A stretch of 64,000 nt of DNA from Doryteuthis pealeii (GCA_023376005.1 CM042150.1:75103157-75167156); one strand, 5' to 3'; positions 45,242-56,870 are shown, counted from the stretch's first letter. Notes: generated by a model not told the origin, from the letters alone. Numbers and translations are program-made.

Positions 45242-45243
<2 letters not shown>

Positions 45244-45439
45244 CAAGGAAGATGAGAACAATAATTCAATACAATCAACATAAAATAACAAATCATTATG
45301 TAAAACATGAGACAGAAATTATCACAGTGGCATGGCTGTAAAAAAAGTTTTAGAATTCATATGCTCCCAAAACCCAGTAGAGCTCTCTAGGGGTGACTTA
45401 AATTAGCTTTCACTGCCAGCATAAAGCAATGATTGTCTG

Positions 45440-45535
45440 TTTAAATTCAGAGTTTTCCTTCTCCTAGACTGGTTGCCTAACCAAGGCTAAAAAGCTGAAT
45501 CTTATTTACCCATATCTGGGGAGAGAATAAAATGA

Positions 45536-45540
<5 letters not shown>
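45440..45540 (-). repeat. SINE-2, truncated at (TA)n
   Basis: AGTTTTCCTTCTCCTAGACT, GTTGCCTAACCAAGGC and TTTACCCATATCTGG, then it stops at a TA run (45539-45568). The head is missing. Confidence 0.82.
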
Positions 45541-45571
<31 letters not shown>

Positions 45572-45604
45572 TGAATGTGTGTACTTTAGTAGCAAGTTAT
45601 TATT

Positions 45605-46072
45605 TAAGCAGGTTTTGTTACAGACTTTGGAATATTTCTTCTTTATAATTTTCAAGTTTCGATGTTCAAGTCTTCTTGTTGTTTTCCATATATCGAGATC
45701 CAGATGGTAGAGAAAAATGCCCTATATTTTTAGCCAAGTGCTTTCTACCATTTCACTGGTTGTCCTTCCAAACTAATAAAAGTTGCATCAAACAAACAAT
45801 CATTACAATCAATAATCATTTCTTTGATGTGAGTTTTATTAGTTTGGATTTTTTCTCCTAATGGATAAACCACTAAAAAATTTTTTCTACCAAGTAAAAC
45901 TCAAATCAAATGAATAATCACTTGAACCAATGACCCCCCTGAGGTCAACCAGTGAAAACACTTGGATAAAAATATGGGATCCCAATATGGAAAACAACAA
46001 GAAGACTTGAATGTCTATACTTGAAAATTATAAAGAAGAAATATTCTGTGATCTTTAACAAAACCTGCTTAT
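45605..46072. mobile_element. Large foldback element (about 470 bp)
   Basis: The left half from AAGCAGGTTTTGTTA is matched in reverse by the right half ending TAACAAAACCTGCTT. Shared blocks in mirrored order include ATATTTCTTCTTTATAATTT, TTCAAGTCTTCTTGTTG and TCACTGGTTG, and similarity continues to a centre near 45860. The left half has extra insertions of about 17 and 4 bp. Both ends touch TA runs. No coding capacity. Confidence 0.78.
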
Positions 46073-46090
46073 ATATATATATATATATAT

Positions 46091-46244
46091 AGTCGTTGGG
46101 TGGCCTAATGTTGGTATCAGCCAGACAGCGAGGGATTCTATCCCCTTTTCACTAGCGCTAGACGAAGGAGATTATTTTAGCATCTGAGGTGAGGCGCCAC
46201 ACCTACCACCAGCTCCTTACTTTACTGCACAGATCCCTGTGCTA

Positions 46245-46250
<6 letters not shown>
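46091..46250 (-). repeat. SINE-1 body, both ends in (TA)n
   Basis: GTCGTTGGGTGGCCTAATG, GTATCAGCCAGACAGCGAGG and CTCCTTACTTTACTGCACAG. The head is lost at TGTGCTACTCATATATA, where a TA run (46249-46286) takes over. The tail meets another TA run (46073-46091). Confidence 0.88.

Positions 46251-46286
<36 letters not shown>
46249..46286. repeat. (TA)n microsatellite
   Basis: About 19 TA units replacing the tRNA-like head of the adjoining SINE-1. Confidence 0.93.
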
Positions 46287-46288
<2 letters not shown>

Positions 46289-47644
46289 TGTCATTCAATA
46301 AATAAGGTTAATTTTATCTAAGGAGTAGATATAATTTTGCTAGATTAAAATAGTTTTTGCTATAAAAATAAATTGAAACCAATGCAGAGTTTACATTTAT
46401 GAAAATAAAATCCCCTTATTGGTCGACCCATGTATATAACAACCAAGATGAGAGTAATAGTTGAATAAATCAATGTATAACAACACAGTGTAGTTTGCTT
46501 TGATGGCTTTACTGTTTACAACAATGTTTATTGTTGAAGAGGCCAACAGCTGTTTACTAAAGTGCTAAATCAGTGATATTCACTATGATTTATTTCAATT
46601 GGTTTCTAGGAAGAAGAGTTCTTTTTTTTTATCTGCTACATTTTTCCTTCATTTTTTCTTTAACTTGTTCTTCTCCAATGCCATTTGTTTATTATTTATG
46701 TGGAAAATTTTATTTCGAATCAGATAATCAGAGAAAATGAATGTTTTTTTCTTTTGTCTTTTTTAATCTCTTACAAAAGAACAGTTGTAACTCGTGTAAT
46801 CAAAACGTATTTATTATCTATTTATTTGGAGATTTTTATTTTGCTGTTTGAGAATCAAAGGAAAAGGACATCTTTTTTAATTTTCTTTACTAATGAGACA
46901 AAATATATCATGATTTTATTTGAGTCAGTGATGAATATAAAAAATCTATAGATATTTTTTTTAAATTTCTCTCTAAAGATATTTTCCTCTACTAGATGAG
47001 ACATTATAAGGTATTTTCAGCATAAAACAAGATATCATTAAATATTGACAACTTTCATTTTATAAAAAAAGAAATGTGTACAATATACAGAAAAATGACT
47101 TGCTGAATAAAAATGGAATTTTGGTTATCTTCTCAAAATAAGTGTTCTTAAAAAAGGACAACTGATTATTGTTATTATTATTATTGTTAAAGTGGTATTT
47201 GAGTAAAAGAATAATCCAGTGAAATTATTGGTTATGTCTGCAAAAATAGAAACTTTTATTCTCAAACTAAGCCTTTTCCATTTCTGGTAAAGAAAATGAT
47301 TTGGTTGTGACATTCTTCAGTTTTTTGTTGATATAAACAATTCTATTGCTTATCACAATTGGATAAGATTTAAAGTTGAATTATAATTTCATATATTTAT
47401 TTTTTCGACTTGAATAGATAAAAATGATATAATGCAATACAAACACACACACATACACATGTTTTTCATTTTCTAAAAATGACATAAAACTAATAGTAAC
47501 AGATGAACTAAGGAAGGTGAGATAATAATTATTTTAGTTTTTATACTGCTCTGCTTGCTGGCATATGAGCACTTTGTTTTATCCAACATTCTTGAACAAT
47601 TTTTTTTTTCTTTTTGTTTTTTCTCATACATTACTTTATATATA
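46287..47644. other. No gene seen
   Basis: AT-rich. An 88-residue plus-strand frame (46685-46951) is Ile/Phe/Lys-rich with no recognised domain. Confidence 0.45.
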
Positions 47645-48127
47645 CTAGCAAATATATACACTCTTCTGGTCATCTTTCATTGCTAAATTTTCATAATTTA
47701 ACTATTTAGTTAAAATAGGAAGTAAAGAATAAGATTACAGTTATTTTTTCATGTTAATGGATTTCTTTTAAGATTTATCTCCAAGATTTTTGTTCATATT
47801 CATTGAGATAAAACAAACAATTAGAAATCAATAATACCAAGCACATATTTACTAAAATCAAATTTTTAATATCAATATGTAAATTAACCTTCCGATTCAC
47901 ACTGTAAACCGCTATTTTGTTGTATATATAAATACAATTACATGTTATTAGTATGTAGATAAGACCAACAGTATCAATATTGTTAAACAATTTTATTAAT
48001 AATTGAGGTTTAAATAAAGATAAAATCATGAAGAATGTGACGTAAATAACTAAGGGAATAGCGACTTGAGTAGTGATATAGTTTTGGTTGCAGACACAAA
48101 AACACACCATTTTTAATTAATAATAAT

Positions 48128-48131
<4 letters not shown>
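47645..48131 (-). mobile_element. Non-autonomous Helitron-like element, copy 2
   Basis: It is homologous over its length to copy 1 (35.3-35.95 kb), with the same minus-strand order and the same terminal TTTGCTAG then T at 47645. The terminal hairpin seen in copy 1 is lost here (CTCTTCTGGTC replaces it), and about 150 bp near the 3' end are missing. The TC start is obscured by a TTA run next to (TA)n. A 111-residue minus-strand frame (47775-48110) is about three-quarters identical to the 105-residue frame of copy 1. Confidence 0.68.

Positions 48132-48200
<69 letters not shown>
48132..48200. repeat. Compound (AT)n(GT)n microsatellite
   Basis: About 20 AT units then about 15 GT units, beginning at the Helitron-like 5' edge. 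Confidence 0.93.
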
Positions 48201-48203
<3 letters not shown>

Positions 48204-49102
48204 AGAAAGTGAGTTATTCCCAATCATAATATCTCTTAAAATGCATAATTTTAAAGCTGCAACATGACATATCTTTCTATAAATGTAACTCTGCTACAGA
48301 TGAAATAAAGAATTGCAGCAAAGCAGGTTGGAAGTGCTCTTCTATGACCCCTACGTTCACATCAAACGCATATTGAACAGGAGATGTGAAGGCATATTTT
48401 AAATTCTTACAATTGGCCAACCACAAGCTTCTCATTGAAGACATCTGAAGAATAAATTCTCTGGGGAAATTCTTTCTGATCAATAATAAGGTGTTCTGTC
48501 CCTTATGTACATTCCACATTATAAGAATCACTGAATAGCATTTCATTCAGCTTGCTAAAAGGAAATGCTACGTCTCTGTCAATTTTGCAAATCAGACTTA
48601 AATGACATTTAACAGTATTAACTTGTACAAAATTAAGTAAGGTTTTCAGCATCATAATCATTTATTTTGTTTGCATACATACATATTTTTTTTACATACA
48701 TACATACATACATAGTTAGGGTTCGAATCACACACAAAGCACTTTCCTGTCTATAACTCTGTTGATGAGGCATAATATGCTGAAATGTATATACAGAGAT
48801 CGACTTTTTCTCGATTTGTTTATGCCTTACATTTGAACAGATGTATTCGCCTAATTCATTAATTATCAACTAATTAATTTTCAAAATTAGGTATGACTTC
48901 AATGAAGCACATATTCTCCCAAAAATTGTCGGCTATCGCCATCTCAAACAAACTGTTTGTTTACTCTCATACATATTTACATATACAGCAGAGACATGTA
49001 TTCTTAAGAAGCAAAGAACACATTGCATAACCAATAAAAATTTATTCTGTACAAAATTTCAGCATTATAATCATCTATTGTTTACATAACCCGGCCCTAT
49101 AA
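48201..49102. other. No gene seen
   Basis: An 89-residue minus-strand frame (48277-48546) in a slightly less AT-rich patch has no recognised domain. (CATA)n is at 48677-48714. Confidence 0.45.
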
Positions 49103-49325
49103 TAGGCCAGATTAGCTCAGTCATTAGAGCATTAGGCTAGAAATCACAAGGTTCCTAGTTCGAAACCAGCCCTCGGCAACTCAGTGTATTCGTAGCAGAG
49201 GGATCTGTGTGGTAAAGTAGGGAGCTGATGACGCAAAAACCATCTCCTTGATCTAGCACTAGTGAAAAAGGTGATAGACTCCCTCACTGATTGGCTGATA
49301 CTGACTTTAGGTAACCCTGACGACT
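49103..49325 (+). repeat. SINE-1 copy
   Basis: TAGGCCAGATTAGCTCAGTC, box B TAGTTCGAAACCAGCCC (well preserved), then GGATCTGTGTGGTAAAGT. About 25 bp of the body (GTAGGTGTGGCGCTCCACC region) are deleted at 49233. Confidence 0.9.
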
Positions 49326-49770
49326 TGTTTACATACATACATATATACATGCATATATTCATACATGCCAGTGATGAAAATCAATATACACGTTGCTTAC
49401 TCTATAAAGATCATTCCGTACAAAATTAAAAATATCTTTATTTATTAAGTTTAACATAGTATTTATTTCAATTGCATCATACAAAACTTTAGGAAGACTC
49501 CGTGAATTTTTATACTTTAATTGTAATGAATACTTGAAACTTTTAAGCAAACATTTACCTTTAAAAATCTGTACAGCTGATATGCAAAATCTAATTTAAT
49601 TTCTATAATAAAATGACTCAAGATCAAATATGGAGTCAATTTGGGTAAAGACTACAGTCAGCCAGTATGCAGACTATTCAGATGCTGCTGATAGAGAACA
49701 TGGGCCCATAGACATTACATTTTTCAATATTTGAAAAATTTTCAATATTAAAAAATGCAGACTATTCAGC
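49326..49770. other. No gene seen
   Basis: AT-rich with scattered (CATA) units. Confidence 0.5.

Positions 49771-49806
<36 letters not shown>
49771..49806. repeat. (AC)n(TA)n microsatellite
   Basis: About 14 AC units then a short TA run. Confidence 0.93.
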
Positions 49807-49807
<1 letters not shown>

Positions 49808-50136
49808 TGGCAGCATTTTTCTTCTGTACACGTTTTAGTGAATGAATCAACCAAAGGTTCTTACACTAGTACTTTCTGTACTACTTAGTGCCATCATCAG
49901 GTGTGAATTGGTGAGATGTTTCCATGTTTCTTTTTAAACAAACAGTAGCAGTAGGAATAAGAAGGAGAAGGGGCTCACAAGTTTATAAGAATGTTCTGGG
50001 GAATGGTGGGAGGAGAATTGGTGGAAAATAATATGGATTCATTCACTAATTCCACCCTGATATAAAAAAGATAGCCAGACAATTAGAAAGGATAGAAAAG
50101 AAACTCATCAGACAAGAATTGTCCGTAGAGTTCCAC
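49807..50136. other. Unassigned; short coding-like debris
   Basis: At 50055-50145 one frame reads HPDIKKIARQLERIEKKLIR without stops. It resembles the charged helix found near the C-terminus of some retroelement proteins, but it is too short to assign. Confidence 0.25.
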
Positions 50137-50139
50137 AAA

Positions 50140-50189
<50 letters not shown>
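50137..50189. repeat. Compound (AC)n(AT)n microsatellite
   Basis: About 10 AC units then about 17 TA units. Confidence 0.94.
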
Positions 50190-50192
<3 letters not shown>

Positions 50193-50249
50193 AGGAACAG
50201 TGTTTGTTAATTCTCAATTTCTTGCCTATGTGATCATCAGACTAAGCTG

Positions 50250-50505
50250 GCTGGTTGGGTTTTACAGCATGTCAACCCATTGGATCATTTTATGCTGAAC
50301 ACGTTTTTGTTTTATTCATTCTTGATGGGTACTAGATTTTTTTAAGTCAATATTTTTTCTATTTAATCCATAGGTGGGACCCTAACAGGTACTACCACTC
50401 CAAGTCAGAGTTGGCCTGGGAGAAATGATGAAGGGGTGCTCCACATTCCTTGAGCTTCAGAACTGGAACTTCACCATCAGATAGTTTAATGTCATACTGG
50501 TCTGA
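50250..50505 (+). repeat. REP-A copy
   Basis: CAGCATGTCAACCCATTGG, GGTGGGACCCTAACAGGTAC, TGAAGGGGTGCTCCACATTC and ACTTCACCATCAGATAGTTT. The 3' part is truncated. Confidence 0.78.
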
Positions 50506-50707
50506 TGATCACATACATGTAAAACTGAGAGTCACCACGCGCCATTGATTCTATATCTATGCTATCCCAACTTCAATATACATGCTCTATCACCAATATT
50601 TAGGATCTTTACTTATAAATATATGAAACTGTGGTTGAAAATAGAGGGAACAACACAGCAACTAACTTCAATTGATATTTCACCTAATATATATTTATCC
50701 TTTACTG

Positions 50708-50710
<3 letters not shown>

Positions 50711-50765
<55 letters not shown>

Positions 50766-50766
50766 C
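50711..50766. repeat. Compound (TA)n(TG)n microsatellite
   Basis: About 14 TA units then about 14 TG units. Two overlapping frames here are shadows. Confidence 0.94.
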
Positions 50767-50802
50767 TGTGTACATACACACACATTTGTCCTTTACTATA
50801 TA

Positions 50803-52252
50803 TCTAATATATAAAGGAGAGATTTTGGTATGTACGTGTCAATGTATATCTCCAAAACGGGAGTTCACTCAGATTCAAAATCTTGCATACACATTGATAT
50901 CGTTCTAACTAAGAAACACTCCAAATTTGGTTATTGATTTTTACTGATTAAGGGATAGGAAATTAATTAAACAAAAATCAAACGATTTTTCGAAAGCTAT
51001 AGCATAGCTGCTGCTACTTCTGGTGTATCAGTAGAAGCTTGCGGGCTGATTTTTCAGCTACCCGAAGAAAAAAGAAAGAAAGAATATCAGCCTCCAGCCA
51101 TGACTAAATTTTAACGTAAAATAAACTTCGTTTTTTTTTTTTGTCCAAATCTTTAAAATATTTATTTTATAATCTTTCTAAATATTTAATTTGTATTCAT
51201 TGAATTATTTTTTACAGCGTATTAAGATATTTTGCTTTTGAGAGCCGATTATACGAAGTAAAATCATACTTTGTATGTTTTTGAGATTAACTTTTAAAGT
51301 AAAATCAAATCTTTGTCCATATTCTTAAATTGTAAGTAAAGTAAAGTTGACGGGGCGGCCTAAAGTTGGTATCAGCCAGTCAGCGAGGGAGTTTATCCCC
51401 TTTTCAATAGCGCTAGACCAAGGAGATTGTTTTTTAGCATCTGAGGTGGAGCGCCACACCTACCATCACCTCCTTACTTTACCGCACAGATCCCTGTGCT
51501 ACTCATACGCTGAGTTGGCGAGGACCGGTATCGAACTAGGAACCTTGTGGTTTCTAGCCGAACGCTCTACCGACTGAGCTAACCCGGCCCATGTTTCAAA
51601 ACACAAGTTTACGGTTAGATTTTTTAAAAATAAGATTTTAAATGTCAATAAAAATCAGTCACCAGTATAGGGTTATATAAATGTAAATAAAAAAATGATA
51701 AAACGAGTTGTTTTGTAATTAATACTAATAGTTTAAAAAAGTCTTAATAGTTTAGAGAACTAACGAAACGTTTAAAAACGATAAGAATTTAATGTTTCGA
51801 TTCTCATCTTCTTTTGTCAGTAAGAAATGGGTTTTATTTGACATATACAAAAAAATTCAAGGAACATTTTTATACGACAAAAAGAGAATAAACTAAACGA
51901 ACACATTTCCTATCATTGTAACTCAACAGGCAAGGAAGAACTAACCTTTAGTAAAATAAAATTGTTTGAAACCAATCGAGAGTTTAAGGTTACATTCTTT
52001 AAATAATGTTTTAAATGTAGGTATTTACTCTCCATGGGTAGCATGTGACACGAAGTCGCAAGTAGGAGTTAACCATTGAGGATCAAACTCACTATACAGC
52101 GACTATTATGCGACTTTTTTTTATTTCATAAGAATCTTGTCTAAATTATTTTCCTCTTATCAACTCTCTTACTCCTGTCTTCTCCCTTCTCTCTCACTTC
52201 CTGGTGTTCCTAAAATCATTTTAATACGGTCATGGACTGGGTACATTTGCTA

Positions 52253-52253
<1 letters not shown>
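50803..52253 (+). mobile_element. Helitron-like element, copy 3 (1.45 kb)
   Basis: It begins TCTAATATATAAAGGAGAGA after an A, similar to copy 1's start, and ends ACTGGGTACATTTGCTAG followed by T, the same terminal octamer as copies 1 and 2. No inverted termini and no Rep/helicase frame. The pre-CTAG hairpin is degraded (GTC-ATG-GAC only). The interior differs from copies 1 and 2 and includes a complete SINE-1 in reverse (51331-51592). Plus-strand (TA)n follows directly at 52254. Confidence 0.62.
51331..51592 (-). repeat. SINE-1, best-preserved full-length copy
   Basis: Reading the minus strand: GGCCGGGTTAGCTCAGTCGG, box B GTTCGATACCGG, CTCGCCAACTCAGCGTATGA, AGCGCTATTGAAAAGGGGAT, and tail ACTTTACTTTACTTAC. 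Both pol III boxes are nearly perfect. It lies wholly within Helitron-like copy 3, so it inserted after that element or was carried by it. Confidence 0.93.

Positions 52254-52296
<43 letters not shown>
52254..52296. repeat. (TA)n microsatellite
   Basis: About 21 TA units between the Helitron-like 3' end and a SINE-1 head relic. Confidence 0.94.
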
Positions 52297-52299
<3 letters not shown>

Positions 52300-52400
52300 G
52301 GCCAGTTTAGTTTAGTCAGTAGAGATTCTGCTTCAGAACCACAATATAGGGGATACGAAAGTTAATTACCTCCCATGTCAACCAATAGCTACTTGCTCTC
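52297..52400 (+). repeat. SINE-1-like head relic
   Basis: CAGGGCCAGTTTAGTTTAGT, CAGTAGAG and AGAACCACAA resemble the SINE-1 head, but the body is not recognisable. Confidence 0.4.
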
Positions 52401-53574
52401 AGGGGCAACATAGTAATTATATTGTTAAAAAGTTTCTATGGTAGTATGAAACAAACCCACTTTTCAGAGTTGACCTGAACGAGTAGACATCTTAATAATG
52501 TGTGAAAATAAAACATAAATGTTTGTTTATCAACTTCTTTCATCATCTGCATGATTGACAGCTTTTGAAAACAAGTTTTTGTATGGGTAAAACAAAGCAT
52601 TGGATGTTATACATTTTCTGTAGTGATACTATTTCTGCTGCATCCTTTACAATGGATGAAATATATGTTTGATATCAATACAAAAAGTTAAATGATGTGA
52701 ATCACTAATAAGGATTTTTTAAAACTCTTGAATGCACAGGTAGACGCCTGCAAGGTTAAGAGTGAACGCATATGTATCTGTTTCATGCCTTTCTATAAGT
52801 AATATGCAAATCCAGTAGATAAACAGTAGAAAATATGGAAAATATTTAAGACTTTTACAAACGTTGTGAAATCTATACAGCATTTCAGTCACTAGAATAC
52901 ATTTTTACAGTTGAGAACTGACCTTTAATATGCAGTTTCTGATGTGATCACTTCACTCAATCAACATTTGCAATTTATGGGGAAGGTATGAAAAGAAAGA
53001 AAAATGAGTTCTACATAAATTTACAGAATAAAGCATTGAACAGCATTTCCCCATCTTGTCAAACATCTGGAAGAGTGTCATTCGAGATAAGTAGGCTCAC
53101 TACAATTATCTAAGACATTGGAAATCCAATGACAGCTTGCATTTTTGGAAAATAAATTATTGCACTGTATTTTTTTTTGGGGGGGGGGTATATGAAAAGT
53201 GTATTTTACTGTGACTTGCTAAAGCCTAGTCATCACCTTGGAAGTTTAAATACTGCAATTGGAGTTGGGATGCAATTTACCGACAAGAAAGCTGAAAAGT
53301 TATATTGATGCATATTCAATATTCATTCACATCTTACTTTCAAACCCCAAAAAACAATATAGCTATATATCTGATCTGATCCAAAATTTAAATGTGACTT
53401 GGATTAAATTTTCATTTAATTTCATTGATGTGATAGCACATGTTGCGAAGAGAAATATTTACTTTGGAAAATTTAAATTTATATGATTCAAGACTAAATG
53501 AATAATTTACATAACGATATGAACATCTGTAATTTTCAGTTCATTTGCCAACAAGACCTACATGCAATTCTATA
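52401..53574. other. No gene seen; poly-T/poly-G run
   Basis: AT-rich, with a T-run then G-run at 53171-53188. A 75-residue plus-strand frame (53259-53486) has no recognised domain. Confidence 0.5.
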
Positions 53575-54330
53575 AGACTTTGGTAACAAAGTTAAGGACA
53601 CCTATTTTGACTAGAGAGATAAAAAAAATTCAGGATGATCCAGCACTTTTCACAAATACACCTGCACAAACCAAATCACTGCTGCATAGCCTAAAGAAGG
53701 TGGCAAGAAGCATCGTCCTCTATGTGAACTTAGATGAAATGGAGTTCATATGCTTTAAGCAAGATGGAGACATCTTCAAATTAGTAGACCAGTTCACATA
53801 CCTAAATCTACAGAAAATGATGTCAGTATATGTATAGACTGCTATATACAGATCATATTGAAAATCTGATCTCTTTGATAAGATAAAATGACAATTCTTC
53901 CAAGCTGTAGCTGTATCAATGCTACTGTATAGATGTACCACTTGGACTCTAACAAAACTTTGATCAAAAGCTACACTAAGATCCTGCATGCTATCTTTAA
54001 AAATCTTAGAAGCAGCACCCCTCAAAAAAAGCAGCTGCATTGTTCACTTGCCTCCTATCACACAAACCATCCAAGTAAGACGAACAAGATATGCCAAACA
54101 AGAAGCAAGCACAAACTCAACTGATATTCTCTTGTGGACACCTATGCATGGATACACCAGTTTAGTTTGACCAGAAAAAACCTACATCAATCGGTTCTGT
54201 GCAGATTCTGGATGCTGTACAGAAGACCTGCCAGGAGTGATGACCAATAGAAACAAGTGGCAAGAGAGAGTCATGAGAATCTGTGCTGTTAGTGTTACCT
54301 GATGATGATGATGATGATGATGATGATAAT
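53575..54330 (+). pseudogene. LINE-F 3' fragment from RT motif C onward
   Basis: It starts at the remnant of the YADD motif (QDDPALFTNTPAQTKSLLHS), then VNLDEMEFICF, LVDQFTYL, and after frame changes a C-terminal part matching 9.53-9.89 kb. It ends in a (GAT)n tail at 54300-54327, the LINE-F 3' signature. Stops at several points; the RT motif C Tyr-Ala is lost. Confidence 0.85.
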
Positions 54331-54967
54331 GATGTTCTCAGGATCAGAAGAAAATCAACCTCAAAAGGAGAATACTTATTTATGGATAATACTGTAGATT
54401 CTTTACCAAACAACAAAAAATATACTTTTGTTTCTATGAAGCAAAGAAGTTATGATACACTTTTATATTTTCTAAGTATTATCCTCAATATAATATTTTT
54501 ATACCTTTTTATCGCATAGAAGGAGATAATTGACAAAGTAGTCATGAGTGGATGACAAAAAGATGATATTTTTTCCCAGCTGTAAAAAACAAATCTATAT
54601 CTTCTATAATGTATGATTGATTTTTTTCATTCCCATTCCTATGGTCAACACTAGCATTGAATTGTTATCATAAAACTTACCGCTATTGTTCTTCTCATGA
54701 TGGTCATAGCTGGAGAGATAAAAGAATAAGAAGAAGGGTAGAAAAGTACTTTTACGTATTTAGTCCACTATTTTCATTACCAGGAAGTTATGCAAGGTCA
54801 TATTGAATATATAGAAATATTTCTGTTTCATTTCCTATAGTAACTAAGCTAAAACTTTGAATATTAATAATGCCAGTAGTGGTAGGTAGTCCTTGTTCTG
54901 AAGAAATTAGCCATTTAAAAAACACACCTGTCATGATACACTTTCTTCATGACAAAATATTATTTGA
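54331..54967. other. No gene seen
   Basis: AT-rich, unassigned. Confidence 0.5.
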
Positions 54968-55240
54968 TATTGGACTGGGTTAACTCAGTTGGTAGAACAT
55001 CTGCCGAGGAATCACAAGGTTCCTGGTTTGATACCAGCCCTCACCAACTCAGTGCATGAGTAGCACAGCTTGAATCTGTGCAGTAAAGTGAAAAGCTAAT
55101 GGTAGTTGTAGTGCTCCACCTCAGATACAAAAATAATCTCCTGATCTAGCACTAGTGAAAAGTGGACAGACTCCCTTGCAGTTTGGCTGATACTAACAAT
55201 AGACTGTTGTGCTGACTTTACTTACTATAGTAAGTAAAGT
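54968..55240 (+). repeat. SINE-1 copy, full length
   Basis: ACTGGGTTAACTCAGTTGGT (box A altered to TTAACTCAG), box B GGTTTGATACCAGCC, then TGAGTAGCACAGCTTGAATC and CTAGCACTAGTGAAAAGTGG. It ends TTTACTTACTATAGTAAGTA, where the tail is mirrored in a 9-bp palindrome. Confidence 0.9.
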
Positions 55241-55329
55241 TTATATAATTTTGAATGCCATACTAAGAATAATAATGATTTATATTATAATGATCTGATT
55301 TTTGTATATTTCAATGTTACATGGGAAAA

Positions 55330-56045
55330 AAGCACATTGTAGCAGGATTTTTGTTAGTACAATATTCTTAAAGTGCTCTAATTATGGAATAAAGCAATTT
55401 ATAGTCTAAATTGAAATTTAATCAACTACCTCGGGCAAAAATTATGGAATCAGCACAAGGGATGATCCCTTAGTTTTCTTTTATTTAGCAGTAAGTAAAC
55501 TAATATCAGATAGGATGCAAAACATTTTTTCTGTAAGAGCTTAAAATTTTATGAAGCTAGAATGTTCTATATTAAATAAAAAAAATATTTTGCATCTTAT
55601 CATTTTTTGATTATTTATTACTAAATAATTTAAAAAAAATGTAAACATCACCTTAGTGTGATAATTTCATAATTTTTGCCAGGGTTGTAATTACGAGTTT
55701 ATTTGATTTCATTACTTTGAATATTAAATACTTACCTTCAAGCCTTTAATTTATTAGTTTGTAAACTTCTAATTTTTTTACATAATTTTATTTTCATCTA
55801 ACACTTAAAACACTCTAGACATACTAACAGCAGTTCATCATAATATTTATGTTTCTATTTAGAAAAGAGTGAAAGATTCTAATTAATATTTCATAGTTAT
55901 CTTTGCTATATCAAGAATTTGAATAATTGAAAAATGATGAACATAAGCCATACAAAAATTATCATTCAGTTGAAAATTGGACTGAAAATTTGTTAAAGCA
56001 TTTTAAGTGCATTGTTATAATAAAGCTATCACTATGATGTACCAT
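55330..56045. mobile_element. Compound MITE-D region with outer inverted arms
   Basis: The core 55431-55681 has inverted termini GGCAAAAATTATGGAAT and ATTTCATAATTTTTGCC. It is bracketed by longer arms 55335-55425 and (reversed) 55950-56040, which also match 29.35-29.48 kb. The whole may be a roughly 715-bp element with nested palindromes, or a smaller MITE inside a larger one. No transposase frame. Confidence 0.55.
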
Positions 56046-56414
56046 TTTGTTGAGTATAATCAATGCATAGCATCATTTTGAAACCATCCCATAGTATCAA
56101 GCAATACCTGTGTCTGCAGCTTTTTATATATTACATTCACTAAGCTTCAATAATTCATATCCATAAAGAAGGACAAACCTGAATCATTGGATGTTATGGA
56201 ACCTGTGGTTTCGACATCTGATGGATACTTTAACATCAATCTCAGTTTTAGATTAGAATTATATATTTCTCTGATGGCCTATCAATATCCTGGTATTCAT
56301 CATAGCATGAATAATTCATTGGGGGGTACATCCACCTTTTAAAAGGTCTTATTTTTCACCCAGCCAGTTTAGTGGAAGAATCAGTTTAGTTGCTGATCAC
56401 TTCATTTTACAGCA
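56046..56414. other. No gene seen
   Basis: AT-rich, unassigned. Confidence 0.5.
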
Positions 56415-56500
56415 GGTGCTTATAGTGTAAAGTTCAAATTCTGGACAAGGCTGTTAGCATTTCACATAGCACTAATAAACTTGGGAAAGACATGTATGTA
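56415..56500 (+). repeat. SINE-2 fragment
   Basis: AAGTTCAAATTCTGGACAAG, GCTGTTAGCATTTCACATAG, CACTAATAAACTTGGGAAAG. It is the middle only. Confidence 0.75.
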
Positions 56501-56578
56501 TTTAGTATAGCATAGATATAGAGTCAATGGTGCTTGGTGACTGTCAGTTTCTTGTGTATGAGATCAGTGAAACCAACC

Positions 56579-56579
<1 letters not shown>

Positions 56580-56652
<73 letters not shown>
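56580..56652. repeat. Compound (AC)n(TA)n microsatellite
   Basis: About 17 AC units followed by about 18 TA units with one interruption. Confidence 0.94.
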
Positions 56653-56655
<3 letters not shown>

Positions 56656-56722
56656 GATAATTTCAGTAATATATAGATAGATAGTCAGTAAATTACTTAA
56701 AATTGAAAAAAATAATAAATGA

Positions 56723-56724
<2 letters not shown>

Positions 56725-56759
<35 letters not shown>
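56725..56759. repeat. (TA)n microsatellite
   Basis: About 17 TA units. Confidence 0.93.
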
Positions 56760-56762
<3 letters not shown>

Positions 56763-56868
56763 TCTGAGTATCACTTCAACATTTCTGTTGGAGTAGTATT
56801 GTTTCAGTAATTTATCCAAGAGTTCTCAATACTTCACAAAAACCACAGTAGACCCATAATTTTTTAGC

Positions 56869-56870
<2 letters not shown>

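Noticed and set aside
54283..54519. Asp-rich protein beginning LPDDDDDDDDD
   Set aside because: The Asp run is the (GAT)n tail of LINE-F.
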